Source of the DNA: Catenuloplanes indicus
GTDB taxonomy: Bacteria > Actinomycetota > Actinomycetes > Mycobacteriales > Micromonosporaceae
Direction of reading: 5' to 3'
Assembly: GCF_030813715.1 (NCBI RefSeq)
Contig: NZ_JAUSUZ010000001.1
Location: forward strand, 1,922,001 to 1,986,000
Length of the DNA stretch: 64,000 nt
In this document: one piece after another, positions 8,471 to 16,558 of the stretch
How positions within the stretch are numbered: the first letter of the stretch is position 1
How the letters are laid out: the number at the start of each line of letters is the position of its first letter
The notes under the pieces: generated by a model
Told to the model about the DNA's origin: nothing
Database searches by the model: none
What the model saw: the letters and a program-made list of their open reading frames with translations, nothing else
Translations under genes and position numbers: made by a program

Positions 8471-9636
8471 GTAGGCATAAACTTCGGTTTCTACGGCCGC
8501 GTCTCGACCGAGGACCAACAGGACCCCGCCGCTTCTCGCGGTTGGCAACTGTCCCGGGCGAAAACGCTCATCGAACCGGCCGGTGGCCAGATTGTGCACG
8601 AGTTCTTCGACATCGGGCCCTCAAGGTCGATCCCCTGGAAGCGACGTCCCGAAGCAGCACTGCTGGCCGCGTTGAAGGACCCGCACCGCGGCTTCGACGC
8701 GATCGTCATCGGCGAACCCCAGCGCGCGTTCTACGGCAACCAGTAAGGCCTGACGTTCCCCCTCTTCGTCCACTACGGAGTCCAGCTCTGGGTCCCCGAG
8801 GTCGGCGGCGCCATCGACCCGGAAAGCGAAGCCCACGACCTGGTCATGTCCGTCTTCGGCGGCATGAGCAAAGGCGAACGCACCCGCATCCGCATCCGCA
8901 TCCGGGTCCGCTCCGCCATGGCCACCCAAACCGTCATGGAAGGCCGCTTCCTCGGCGGCCGACCGCCCTACGGCTACCGCATCATCGACCTCGGCCCGCA
9001 CCCCAACCCCAGCAAGGCCGCCATCGGGCACCGCCTCCACGGACTCGGCCTCGACGAGCAGGCAGCACCGATCGTCGTCCGCATCTTCACCGAATACATC
9101 TCAAGCGCCGGCTTCTTCGCCATCGCCCAGGGCCTCACCCACGACGAGATCCCTGCCCATCAGCACACGACCGCGACCGCAACCGGCACCGCAGCGGCAT
9201 CGCCTGGTCCAAGGGCGCCGTCCGCGCCATCCTGACCAACCCCCGATACACCGGCCACCAGGTCTGGAACCGCCAGCGTAAACAGGAGGTCCTGCTCGAC
9301 GTCGACGACGTCGCCCTCGGCCACGAAACCGAAATGCGCTGGAACGACCCGAACGTATGGCTCCGCTCCACCACCCCCAGCCACCCGGCCATCGTCACAC
9401 CGGAGACCTACCAACTCGCCCAGGACGTCTTCGCCGCCGGCGGCCGCGGCAAACGGAAAATGCCCCGCACCACCCCACGCCCGTACCAGCTCAGGGGCCT
9501 GATCTACTGCGGCCTCTGCGAGCGCCGCATGCAGGGGAACTTCAACCACGGCCTGCCGCACTACCGGTGCCGCTTCCCCAACGAGTACGCCCTGGCCAAC
9601 CACGTCGAACACCCACTCACGGTGTACCTGCGCGAG
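8471..9636 (+). pseudogene. serine site-specific recombinase, multiply broken
   Basis: A large serine recombinase remnant. The resolvase domain begins at INFGFYGRVSTEDQQDP, including the catalytic serine in GRVS. The usual start codon appears lost, with ATA where an ATG would be expected (8477-8479). An in-frame TAA at 8744-8746 follows GNQ where relatives would be expected to continue with YGLTFP, so TAC to TAA is the likely change. The frame continues with VPEVGGAIDPESEAHDLVMS and GERTRIRIRIR. A one-base loss near 9153 shifts the frame; recombinase sequence resumes (HDRDRNRHRSGIAWSKGAVR, then RYTGHQVWNRQR). Homology stops abruptly at about 9636 after VYLRE, before the end of the C-terminal domain. 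Confidence 0.9.
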
Positions 9637-9980
9637 AACCCGGTGGCGGGTGCCCGACCCTGTCTCAAGACCGAAGTGTTCCGGTATGCCGCAACCAATC
9701 TTTTGATCTGCGGTCCACCAGCGATTTCCTGCGGCGATGCCAACAGCACACGTTTCAATGAACCACACGGTGGTATGCGTGCTGCCGACGCTCGAGCGGT
9801 GCCGACATCGTCGTCGGCCGCAAACGCCGCCTTCGGCGTCGCCGGGGTGTGCGGACCATGAGTCGCTGCCGGGGCGATATCGACTCGTCCGATTCGCACA
9901 CCTCGGACAGCCGCGACCGCCCGTCTCGCAGGGGTTCTCATGACCGCCGGTGTCCGCTATCCGATTCCTATGCGACGTTG
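9637..9980. other. no recognisable gene; recombination scar region
   Basis: About 340 bases between the truncated recombinase and the next gene fragment. It is locally less GC-rich. No reading frame with coding character was found. It probably marks the lost 3' end of the recombinase and an old junction. Confidence 0.45.
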
Positions 9981-10143
9981 ATGGAGACGCGCGCTCGGGA
10001 GTCCGAGAAGCAGCGGTGGGATCGGAACTTCACCGATCTGCTGGGTGAATTGCGGATCACGCAGAACGGTATGCATATCATGTTCGCGTTTCTGCTGGTC
10101 CTGCCATTCGGGACACGATTCGGCGCGGTGACCGCTGCCGAGC
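9981..10143 (+). pseudogene. 5' fragment of a DUF6328-family membrane protein gene
   Basis: The first roughly 54 codons (METRARESEKQRWDRNFTDL, then LRITQNGMHIMFAFLLVLP) match the N-terminus of the complete DUF6328 protein at 23642-24163 of this window (ETEKQRWERNFADLLQELR and QILFAFLLMLP). After about AAER the similarity ends, and the following bases are the antisense of a different gene fragment, so the remaining transmembrane segments are missing. Confidence 0.8.
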
Positions 10144-10255
10144 GGCCCAGTACGGTACGCGCCCGCAGCAGCTGGGCGATGGCCACGGTCGACCAGGGGC
10201 AGGCGATGTCAGTGTAGACGACGATCGTTGTGGGCTCAGCCTGCGGACGGGTCAT
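10140..10255 (-). pseudogene. 5' fragment of a DsbA-family oxidoreductase gene
   Basis: Reading minus from ATG at 10255, about 40 codons include TTIVVYTDIACPWSTVAIAQ, which fits the thioredoxin-like N-terminus of actinobacterial DsbA/FrnE proteins (one cysteine of the usual site is seen, in ACPWS). The frame loses meaning where the DUF6328 fragment on the other strand begins. The two fragments converge with both 3' ends missing, as after one internal deletion spanning the ends of two convergent genes. Confidence 0.6.
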
Positions 10256-10487
10256 ATGGACGGCTCCCTCCCTGGACGCTGCTGGGCGTGTACTCCGTTA
10301 CGCCGGATGAAACCACCCGAACGGCATCACCCGCGGGCGGCCCGTACGCCGACCCGGTCCATCAGGGCGGCGACCGCGGCCGGCCGCAGCGCTCCGGGAT
10401 CATCCACCGCCGCGGCCCGCGCGATGATAGCGGCGCTACACCGCACCGCCGTGGTCCGTCTGTCCGCATTGCCGGTTGATCGGTCCG

Positions 10488-11373
10488 TCACCGTTTCAGG
10501 GTGGTCAGTTCCACCCGGCCGACGAGTTCCTGGATCGTCTCGGCGCGTCCGGTGTCCAGCCCGTGGCGAGTGACGTTCAGCGCTCCGGCCGCGGCGCCGG
10601 TCCGGACTGCCTCGTGCAGGTCACCGCCTTTACAAGCACCGCCGCGATGCCGGCGGTCATGGAGTCACCGGCTCCGTGGTGGTCGACGACCTGCAGCTGC
10701 GGCACCCGCACCTTGAGCACCTCATCGTCGAGCAGGGCCGGGCCCGGCTGGTCGGCGTGGCCGATCATCACCGCCGCCGCGCCCTCCTCGCGTAGCCGGT
10801 AAGCGGCTGCCGTCAGCGCGTCGACGCTGTCGTCCTCGGCCCGGCCGGCATCGATCAGCTCCTCGTGGCTGACCTTGAGCACCGCGACACCACCGGCGAG
10901 GACCGCGGACAGCTGGTCACCGGCCAGGTCGTCCACCACCTTCACGCCGTTACCGGTCAGGTCGGCGGTGCCGCTGAACACCGCCACCGGCGCCCGCAGC
11001 CCTTCGGTCAACGCCATCGAGTACAACTCGTCGATGTCGTGGCGTGCCATCGGCGCGCCCGTCACCGCGGCGATCTCGCTACGGGAACCGTCGCGGCGGT
11101 CGTGCACGTACAGCCACTTCCCGACTGCCGGGTCACCATCCGCAGCGTCACCTGCTCGTCGGCGAGCAGCTTGCTCAGCAGGTCGCCGGTCTCGCCGCCC
11201 ACCGCCACACACAACGTGGCCGACGCCCCGATCGAGGTGATCATCCGGGCCTGCCACACACCCTGCCCACCCGGATGGACGTGCAACTCGACCGCGTCGG
11301 CCTGCTGCTCGATCGTCACGGTCAGCCGGGGTGCCGGGCGAACACCATCACACGAGATTGTCCATGCCGTCAC
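10488..11373 (-). pseudogene. PfkB-family sugar kinase, two frameshifts
   Basis: A ribokinase/PfkB-like kinase broken into three frames. The N-terminus (LTVTIEQQADAVELHVHPGG, then QARMITSIGAS and GGETGDLLSKLLADEQV) is in one frame. From about 11120 the protein continues in another (YVHDRRDGSRSEIAAVTGAP, the central domain, and the ATP/substrate motif DHHGAGDSMTAGIAAVL). From about 10630 the C-terminus continues in a third frame (KGGDLHEAVRTGAAAGALN to VELTTLKR, stop at 10488). The catalytic GAGDS motif survives. A second decayed relative lies at about 14010-14388. Sequencing error cannot be excluded, but two separate shifts favour real decay. Confidence 0.85.
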
Positions 11374-11411
11374 GTTCCCCCACCGGCGTCATCGCAACCC
11401 GGCGAATCGGG

Positions 11412-12659
11412 TTACTCGCCACGGTCGTCGGCCGGTGAGCGACGGGGTTGTCCGCGCACCGCGCGTACGGTGCGGCGCACGACGCCGTACCAGCCGGGGA
11501 CCTCGGCCTGCTCGTCGAAGGCACGGGCGACCACCACGTCGGTCGAGGAGTGCAGCAGGATCGACAACACGATGGTCACCGCGACCAAGTGGAAGATCTC
11601 GTTCGCGGCGAGGATGCCGGATTCCAGTACGATCAGTCCGTACACCACGGAGGCGAAGCCTTTCGGGCCGAACCACATCGCTGCGGCCTGCTCCCGCATG
11701 CCCAGGCCGGATCGCAGGAACGACAGCCACAACGCGACCGGCCGGGCCACGAAGATCGCCAGGACGGCGAAGATCCAGCCGGTCCAGGAGATCTCGCCCA
11801 GGAACGCCGGAGAGATCAGCGCCCCGAACACCAGCAGCGCTGCCAGTTTGAACAGCTCGGCGATGTTCTCCCCGAAGTGCTCGAACGCAGCCCGTTGCCG
11901 CGGGCCGAAGGTGGCCACGGTGATGCCGGCGGAGAACGCGGCCAGGAACAGGTTCGCGTGCGTGGCCTGCCCGACGGCGAGGACCAGCAGGCCGATGGCC
12001 AGTCCGTTGAGCGGCTCGTAGGCCGGGGAGGCGGAGAAGAAGCGGCTGCGTTCCAGCAGGATCGCGCCGAGCGGGATCAGCACGCCGATGATCAAGCCCA
12101 GCGAGACTTCCAGAGCGAGCTCGCCCAGGTGCAGATCGGCGGAACCGGCCGCGATGGCCAGGAAGACGATAACGAACGGCAACGCCAGGCCGTCGTTGAC
12201 GCCGGACTCGACGTTGAGTAGATGCCGCAGCCGGGCCGGCACCTTGTCGTTGCCGACCAGCGCGGACGCGAACACCGGGTCGGTCGGTGCCAGGATCGCC
12301 CCGATCAGCAGCGACTCGGCCCAGCTCAGCCCGGCCACGTAGTGCGCGAGCAATGCGGTGACCAGCAGGGTCAGTGGCAGGCCCCAGCCCAATGCCCGGC
12401 CGGGCAGCCGCCACGCCGAGCGCAGATCGGCCCAGCCGACCCGCATGCCGTCGGTGAACAGCACCGCGAACAGCGCCAACTCGGCCAGCGTGCCGACGAT
12501 CGGCGAGTCGGCGTGCACGTCCAGCACGTCGGTCACGCCTGGTCCGAGCAGGAACCCGGCGGCCAGGAACAGCACGGCGGTGGACAGGATCGTGCGGCCG
12601 GCGAGCGCGGACACGAGGACCGCGAGTAGCAGAACGCAGGCGAAAGCGAGCAGCAGCAC
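11412..12659 (-). CDS. Na+/H+ (cation:proton) antiporter, CPA1/NhaP type
   Basis: Integral membrane protein of 415 residues with about 11-12 hydrophobic segments. Family motifs include GAILAPTDPVFASALVGND and the ESGVNDGLALPFVIVFL helix, which carries the ion-binding ND pair of CPA1 exchangers. It exchanges Na+ or K+ for H+ across the cytoplasmic membrane and so serves pH and salt tolerance. The C-terminal tail is cytoplasmic and basic. The start is GTG at 12659 with GGAG upstream. A C-terminal remnant of a related antiporter exists at 37960-38113. Confidence 0.93.
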   Translation of the reverse strand: MLLLAFACVLLLAVLVSALAGRTILSTAVLFLAAGFLLGPGVTDVLDVHADSPIVGTLAELALFAVLFTDGMRVGWADLRSAWRLPGRALGWGLPLTLLVTALLAHYVAGLSWAESLLIGAILAPTDPVFASALVGNDKVPARLRHLLNVESGVNDGLALPFVIVFLAIAAGSADLHLGELALEVSLGLIIGVLIPLGAILLERSRFFSASPAYEPLNGLAIGLLVLAVGQATHANLFLAAFSAGITVATFGPRQRAAFEHFGENIAELFKLAALLVFGALISPAFLGEISWTGWIFAVLAIFVARPVALWLSFLRSGLGMREQAAAMWFGPKGFASVVYGLIVLESGILAANEIFHLVAVTIVLSILLHSSTDVVVARAFDEQAEVPGWYGVVRRTVRAVRGQPRRSPADDRGE

Positions 12660-12852
12660 CGAGATCTCCGGTCGAATGGCAACGGTAAGCCTGACTGCCG
12701 ATCAGACTTCCCGGCGCACCCCGCACGCACACCACCGGATCCCGCGCTTCGATGCTCGTCGCGTGACCGCGGACCGATCAGCGTGGGCATAGCAGGCCGA
12801 TATGCGGGTACGCGCCGCCGGACACGACGTCGACTCTGTGGAGGTGGGACCC

Positions 12853-13074
12853 GTGCCGGACAGCCCGGTCAAGGACAAGAACTACAACCTCATCAACATC
12901 TTGCACCTGTCGCTGGAGAACGCCTGGCGCATGGAGCAGTTCATCGCCGACGCCGAACGCGAGGGTGACACCGAGCTGGCGGACTGGTTCTGCGCGATCC
13001 AGCAGAACAGCCAGAAAGCCGGCGAGCTCGGCAAGCAGCTGCTCGCCCAGCGGCTGCAGACTGAGAACGCCTGA
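12853..13074 (+). CDS. small conserved hypothetical protein
   Basis: Protein of 73 residues: a helical, acidic protein with LINILHLSLENAWRMEQFI and FCAIQQNSQKAGELGKQLLA. The GTG at 12853 is preferred because GGAGG sits 8 bases upstream (12840-12844) and upstream residues look non-coding. I recognise the pattern from small actinobacterial proteins of unknown function. It starts a run of four small genes. Confidence 0.75.
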   Translation: MPDSPVKDKNYNLINILHLSLENAWRMEQFIADAEREGDTELADWFCAIQQNSQKAGELGKQLLAQRLQTENA

Positions 13075-13153
13075 CCGCCCCGGCCTCTCGTGGCCCCACC
13101 CAGGGCCGGTGCGGCCACGCACCGCCGAACGAACAACGAAGAGACCACTTTCC

Positions 13154-13318
13154 ATGGCGATCGAGAACCGCCCTGACGACCGCAACAACGAAGACGCCAC
13201 GGGCAAAAGTGAACGGCCGGACGGACCGGTGAAACGCGCCGACGCGCGGATCGGCTCCGCCGGAGGCGGACCGTACCCGCTGGCCGACCCCGAACGCGAC
13301 GAAGCCGAGGAGTCATGA
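13154..13318 (+). CDS. small hydrophilic hypothetical protein
   Basis: Protein of 54 residues, highly charged, Asp/Arg/Gly-rich and probably disordered. It is supported by a good ATG context (AGAGACC upstream) and by a 4-base ATGA overlap with the next gene, indicating coupled translation. Function unknown. Confidence 0.6.
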   Translation: MAIENRPDDRNNEDATGKSERPDGPVKRADARIGSAGGGPYPLADPERDEAEES

Positions 13319-13566
13319 CCAGCCCGGCCGCCAACGCACGCCGGGATCCGCGCCGCAAGCCGGTCCAGGCCGTAGCCGCCCGGGTCGTCTGGTTGCTCTG
13401 TCTCGTCGGATCCGCGGTCGCGGCCACTCTCGCGGCGATGTCGCTCAGCTCCGGCCGCACTGACCGCGGTCACCTCCTGGTTTGGACAGCTGCCGCGGCT
13501 CTGGCCATCGGTGCCCTCATCTGGTGGCGATGGCGACGAGCAATCGATGACAAACCGCGCCGATGA
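13315..13566 (+). CDS. small membrane protein with two TM helices
   Basis: Protein of 83 residues: a basic N-terminus, a first hydrophobic helix (VWLLCLVGSAVAATLAAM) and a second (LLVWTAAAALAIGALIWW), ending in a basic tail. It overlaps the preceding small gene (ATGA). Family not recognised; it is a likely inner-membrane protein of the same small-gene cluster. Confidence 0.65.
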   Translation: MTSPAANARRDPRRKPVQAVAARVVWLLCLVGSAVAATLAAMSLSSGRTDRGHLLVWTAAAALAIGALIWWRWRRAIDDKPRR

Positions 13567-13572
13567 CATGTG

Positions 13573-13596
13573 GTTCGGCGTGGCACGGCCGGGTAT
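13573..13596 (+). promoter_or_regulatory. sigma-B/F-like promoter candidate
   Basis: GTTC at 13573-13576 and GGGTAT at 13591-13596 are 14 bases apart, resembling the actinobacterial general-stress sigma consensus GTTT-N13-17-GGGTAT. The ATG of the next gene is only 10 bases beyond the -10 element, so its transcript would be almost leaderless. Confidence 0.4.
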
Positions 13597-13605
13597 CCGT
13601 TCGTC

Positions 13606-13869
13606 ATGCCGCTCAATGCGCAACCACCGAACCGGCGGGGATCTGTCGGCCATCCCTATAGCGCGCTCAACCTGCGCTTGGCGCTGGCCCTGTTCGGCCT
13701 GATCACCTCGGCCGTCTTCGCCGCGCTGCTGTTGCGCTCCGACCTTGTGGCCTTCGGCTGGCTCTTCGTCGCCCTGGCGGTGATCGCCGCGGTCGATCTG
13801 GTCGTCATTCAGTTGCGACGCCGATCGCGCCGCCGGAGCGGCGACGACAGTGGTTCCGTCTTCGAATGA
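13606..13869 (+). CDS. DUF6343-like small membrane protein
   Basis: Protein of 87 residues: a polar N-terminus, SALNLRLALALFGLITSAVF as the first helix, a second helix (GWLFVALAVIAAVDLVVIQL) and a basic, serine-containing tail. The arrangement matches the DUF6343 family of small actinobacterial membrane proteins. The ATG at 13606 is chosen because the preceding in-frame residues overlap the putative promoter. Function unknown. Confidence 0.7.
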   Translation: MPLNAQPPNRRGSVGHPYSALNLRLALALFGLITSAVFAALLLRSDLVAFGWLFVALAVIAAVDLVVIQLRRRSRRRSGDDSGSVFE

Positions 13870-14009
13870 CCGCCCGCCGCCACGAGAGCGGCGAGGCGAG
13901 ACCGGGTGCGGTCCGGCCCCTGTCGTCGGGATCGCCAGTGAGCGGTTCGCGCCTCTGCTGATCGCCGGGATGGCGCCTCGTTCGTGACCTTGATCCCCGC
14001 CCAGGCCGC

Positions 14010-14388
14010 CCGATCAGACTCCAGAGGGGTACGTTTCCGGTTCGAGCGCGTCGCCGGTGCAGGTGCAGGGGGCCGGACAGCCTGCGTCCGGTCGAACCAG
14101 CAGAAGGCGTCGTAGCGCTCGCCCGAGCACGGTCGGCACATAGTTGCCGTACCTTTCCCGGTCGGGGTGATAGCCGGCACCGCAGGAGCTGCCCGGTGAC
14201 ACCGCCGAGGCTTGTGCACACCGTGATCGCGGCACCGAGCGCCGCCAGCGCACGCGCCTGCCACATCCCTGACCGGCCGCAGGCACATGCAGCTCCGGGA
14301 AGCGGGCCGGCTGCTCCACCGTGACGGCGAGCGAATCCAATGGTGCGAAAACGACGACCCTGCCCGGCAACCCGGCGACCTCCGGCAA
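14010..14388 (-). pseudogene. second decayed PfkB-family kinase, N-terminal part
   Basis: Minus-strand segments in shifting frames repeat the N-terminal pattern of the kinase at 10488-11373: RVVVFAPLDSLAVTVEQPAR with ELHVPAAGQG in one frame, then MWQARALAALGAAITVCTSL with GGVTGQLL in another. No catalytic GAGDS region follows, so only the first third remains. It is an independent, more advanced decay of a paralogue. Confidence 0.7.
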
Positions 14389-14399
14389 CCTGACCTCGG

Positions 14400-14798
14400 C
14401 TAGTTGCCGCGGGACTTGCCGGTGCTGCTCTTGTTGGCCTTTCGGATCGCGTCGACCAGCTCCGGCTTGGTCATCCGGGACCGGCCGCTGATGTCCAGCT
14501 TCTTCGCCACGTCCATCAGATGCTGCTTGCTGGCGTTCGCGTCGACTCCGCCGGACGTCTTGGCCTTGGTGTCCCGGCCACCGGCCGCCTTCTTGTCGCT
14601 GGGGCCCTTCTCGGCTTTGGGCTCCCAGTGGTCGCCGACCTTCTCGAACGAGTGCTTGAGCGCCGCGAACGCCGTGCGGTGCGCCCGCTCGCCCTCGCCG
14701 TACTCCTCGACCGCGGAGTCGTGCGCCTTGACGTAGGTGTCCTACGCCTTCTTCGGCGAGCGTCCGATCGTGCTTGGCATGTCCTTACGCGCCGGCAT
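14400..14798 (-). pseudogene. chaB: ChaB-family protein with an early nonsense codon
   Basis: The 132-codon frame reads MPARKDMPSTIGRSPKKA, then TAG at codon 19, then DTYVKAHDSAVEEYGEGERA and HRTAFAALKHSFEKVGDHWE: a ChaB domain, followed by a Lys-rich linker and a C-terminal Rho-N/SAP-like motif (LMDVAKKLDISGRSRMTKPE). Relatives usually have Gln at the stop position, so a CAG to TAG transition is the simplest explanation. Everything else is in frame and intact, suggesting a recent loss or readthrough. Confidence 0.85.
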
Positions 14799-14945
14799 GG
14801 CGGCCTCCTTCACGACGATGACACCCCTTGCGTGCCCGACGGCGCGACGCTGAAACCGGCGCAATCCGGCGTACCGCCGATCGAGTAAAGCCCTCACATC
14901 CGGGTAGGCCGTCGACGACAGCCGACAGCCCTCGGGAGTGAGCCC

Positions 14946-16148
14946 ATGAAAGCAGTCGTCTGGCACGGCATCGGCGCCATCCGCCTCGACGACGTGCCCG
15001 AACCCAAGATCCAGGCATCCACCGACGCCATCGTCAAGGTCACCACCAGTGCGATCTGCGGCACCGACCTGCACCTGGTCCGCGGCACCATGCCCGGCAT
15101 GAAGGAGGGCACGATCATCGGCCACGAAGCCGTCGGCGAGGTCGTCGAGGTCGGCACCGGTGTCCGCAACCTCTCCCGCGGCGATCGGGTGGTGGTGCCG
15201 TCCACCATCTCGTGCGGCTTCTGCTCCTACTGCCGGGCCGGTTACCAGGCGCAGTGCGACAACGCCAATCCCGGCGGCAAGCTCGCCGGCACCGCGTTCT
15301 TCGGCGGCCCGGAGGCCGCGGGCGCCTTCGACGGGCTGCAAGCCGAGTACGCGCGAATCCCGTACGCGAACGCCACGCTCGTGCCGCTGCCCGCTGACGT
15401 CACCGACGCCCAGGCCATCATGCTGTCCGACATCTTCCCGACCGCCTGGTTCGGTGCGAAACTCGCCGAGATCCGCACCGGCGACACCGTCGCGGTCTTC
15501 GGCGCCGGACCGGTCGGCCAGCTCGCCATCCTGTCGGCCTACCTGCAGGGCGCCGGCCGGGTCATCGCCGTCGACCGGCACGCCGACCGGCTCGCCCTCG
15601 CCCGCGCCCAGCACGCCGAGATCGTCGACTTCGACAGCGAGAACCCGGTCGAGGCCATCCAGGAACTGACCGGCGGTATCGGCGTGGACCGCGTCGTCGA
15701 CGCCGTCGGCATCGACGCGCAGCGGCCGGCGACCGGCGTCGACGAGCAGCAGGCGATGCAGTTCGACGCCGAGCAGGCCCAGATCGCACCGCAGACAGGC
15801 GTCGACGGCGACAACTGGGTGCCCGGCGACGCCCCGAGTCAGGCCGCGCAGTGGGCGGCGCAGGCGGTCGCCAAGGCCGGCACCATCGGCATCATCGGCG
15901 TCTACCCGCAGACGTTCGACAGCTACCCGATCGGTGTGGTGATGAACAAGAACGTCACCGTCAAGGCCGGCAACTGCAACCACCGTCACTACATCCCGCA
16001 GCTGGTCGAGCTGGTCACCAACGGCACCGTCGACCCGGCCCTGCTGCTCACCGGACACGAACCCATGACCGACGTGATCGCCGCCTACCGCGAGTTCGAC
16101 CGGCGTGAACCCGGCTGGATCAAGGTCGCCCTCAACCCCACCACCTGA
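14946..16148 (+). CDS. zinc-dependent alcohol dehydrogenase, formaldehyde-dehydrogenase type
   Basis: MDR-superfamily NAD-dependent dehydrogenase of 400 residues. The catalytic zinc ligands are in AICGTDLH and GHEAVGEV, the structural-zinc cysteines in CGFCSYCRAGYQAQC, and the Rossmann motif is FGAGPVGQLA. The insert (QFDAEQAQIAPQTGVDGDNW) and overall length fit the glutathione-independent formaldehyde dehydrogenase-like subgroup. It probably oxidises aldehydes or alcohols in the cytoplasm. The ATG at 14946 has GGGAG upstream. Three small-to-medium genes follow at short spacing and may share its transcript up to the terminator at 17661. Confidence 0.92.
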   Translation: MKAVVWHGIGAIRLDDVPEPKIQASTDAIVKVTTSAICGTDLHLVRGTMPGMKEGTIIGHEAVGEVVEVGTGVRNLSRGDRVVVPSTISCGFCSYCRAGYQAQCDNANPGGKLAGTAFFGGPEAAGAFDGLQAEYARIPYANATLVPLPADVTDAQAIMLSDIFPTAWFGAKLAEIRTGDTVAVFGAGPVGQLAILSAYLQGAGRVIAVDRHADRLALARAQHAEIVDFDSENPVEAIQELTGGIGVDRVVDAVGIDAQRPATGVDEQQAMQFDAEQAQIAPQTGVDGDNWVPGDAPSQAAQWAAQAVAKAGTIGIIGVYPQTFDSYPIGVVMNKNVTVKAGNCNHRHYIPQLVELVTNGTVDPALLLTGHEPMTDVIAAYREFDRREPGWIKVALNPTT

Positions 16149-16162
16149 AAACGGAGAAACCG

Positions 16163-16309
16163 ATGCCGAACGAACGAGACGGACCGCACGACGGCGGCAG
16201 CATCGTCGACATCCCACAGGCGAACTCCTTGACCGAACAGATCGAGAAAGACGACAAGGTCCGGCAACAGGAGAAACACGACGACCAGAAACACCCGACA
16301 AACCACTGA
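16163..16309 (+). CDS. small hydrophilic hypothetical protein
   Basis: Protein of 48 residues, charged and Gln/Asp/His-rich ([20 protein letters not shown]), without Cys. AACGGAG lies upstream. It sits 14 bases after the dehydrogenase stop and 13 bases before the next start, so it is likely part of the same operon. Function unknown. Confidence 0.6.
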   Translation: MPNERDGPHDGGSIVDIPQANSLTEQIEKDDKVRQQEKHDDQKHPTNH

Positions 16310-16322
16310 TCAAGGAGATCGC

Positions 16323-16553
16323 GTGACGACCACAACCTTGCCGATGCTCGACAGCTACCCGCAGACCATCGACCTGGACCGGCAGAAACTCGCCGCGGCC
16401 ATCGACACGCTCAACGCGTGCAGCCAGGCGTGCACCGCCTGCGGCGACGAATGCGAGTCGCACGCCGGCATGCACGAGCACTGCCGGATCTGCGCGGACG
16501 CGTGCCGTGCCTGTGAGCAGGCGTGCCGGGACCTGCTCGCGGAGATGAGCTGA
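16323..16553 (+). CDS. Cys-rich four-helix copper-binding protein, internally shortened
   Basis: Protein of 76 residues, GTG start with AAGGAG upstream. It resembles the four-helix-bundle Csp/DUF326 proteins that store or buffer Cu(I) through many Cys ([31 protein letters not shown]). Family members are usually about 110-140 residues. Here the N-terminal helix ([16 protein letters not shown]) runs straight into what is normally the C-terminal half, as if about 55 residues between two ACxACxDxC repeats had been deleted in frame. Whether the short form binds metal is unknown. Confidence 0.8.
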   Translation: MTTTTLPMLDSYPQTIDLDRQKLAAAIDTLNACSQACTACGDECESHAGMHEHCRICADACRACEQACRDLLAEMS

Positions 16554-16558
16554 CCGCG

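Noticed and set aside
14742-16481. A 579-codon minus-strand frame across the alcohol dehydrogenase
   Set aside because: Antisense shadow of a clear zinc-dependent dehydrogenase; only its last 18 codons are real, as the start of the broken ChaB gene.
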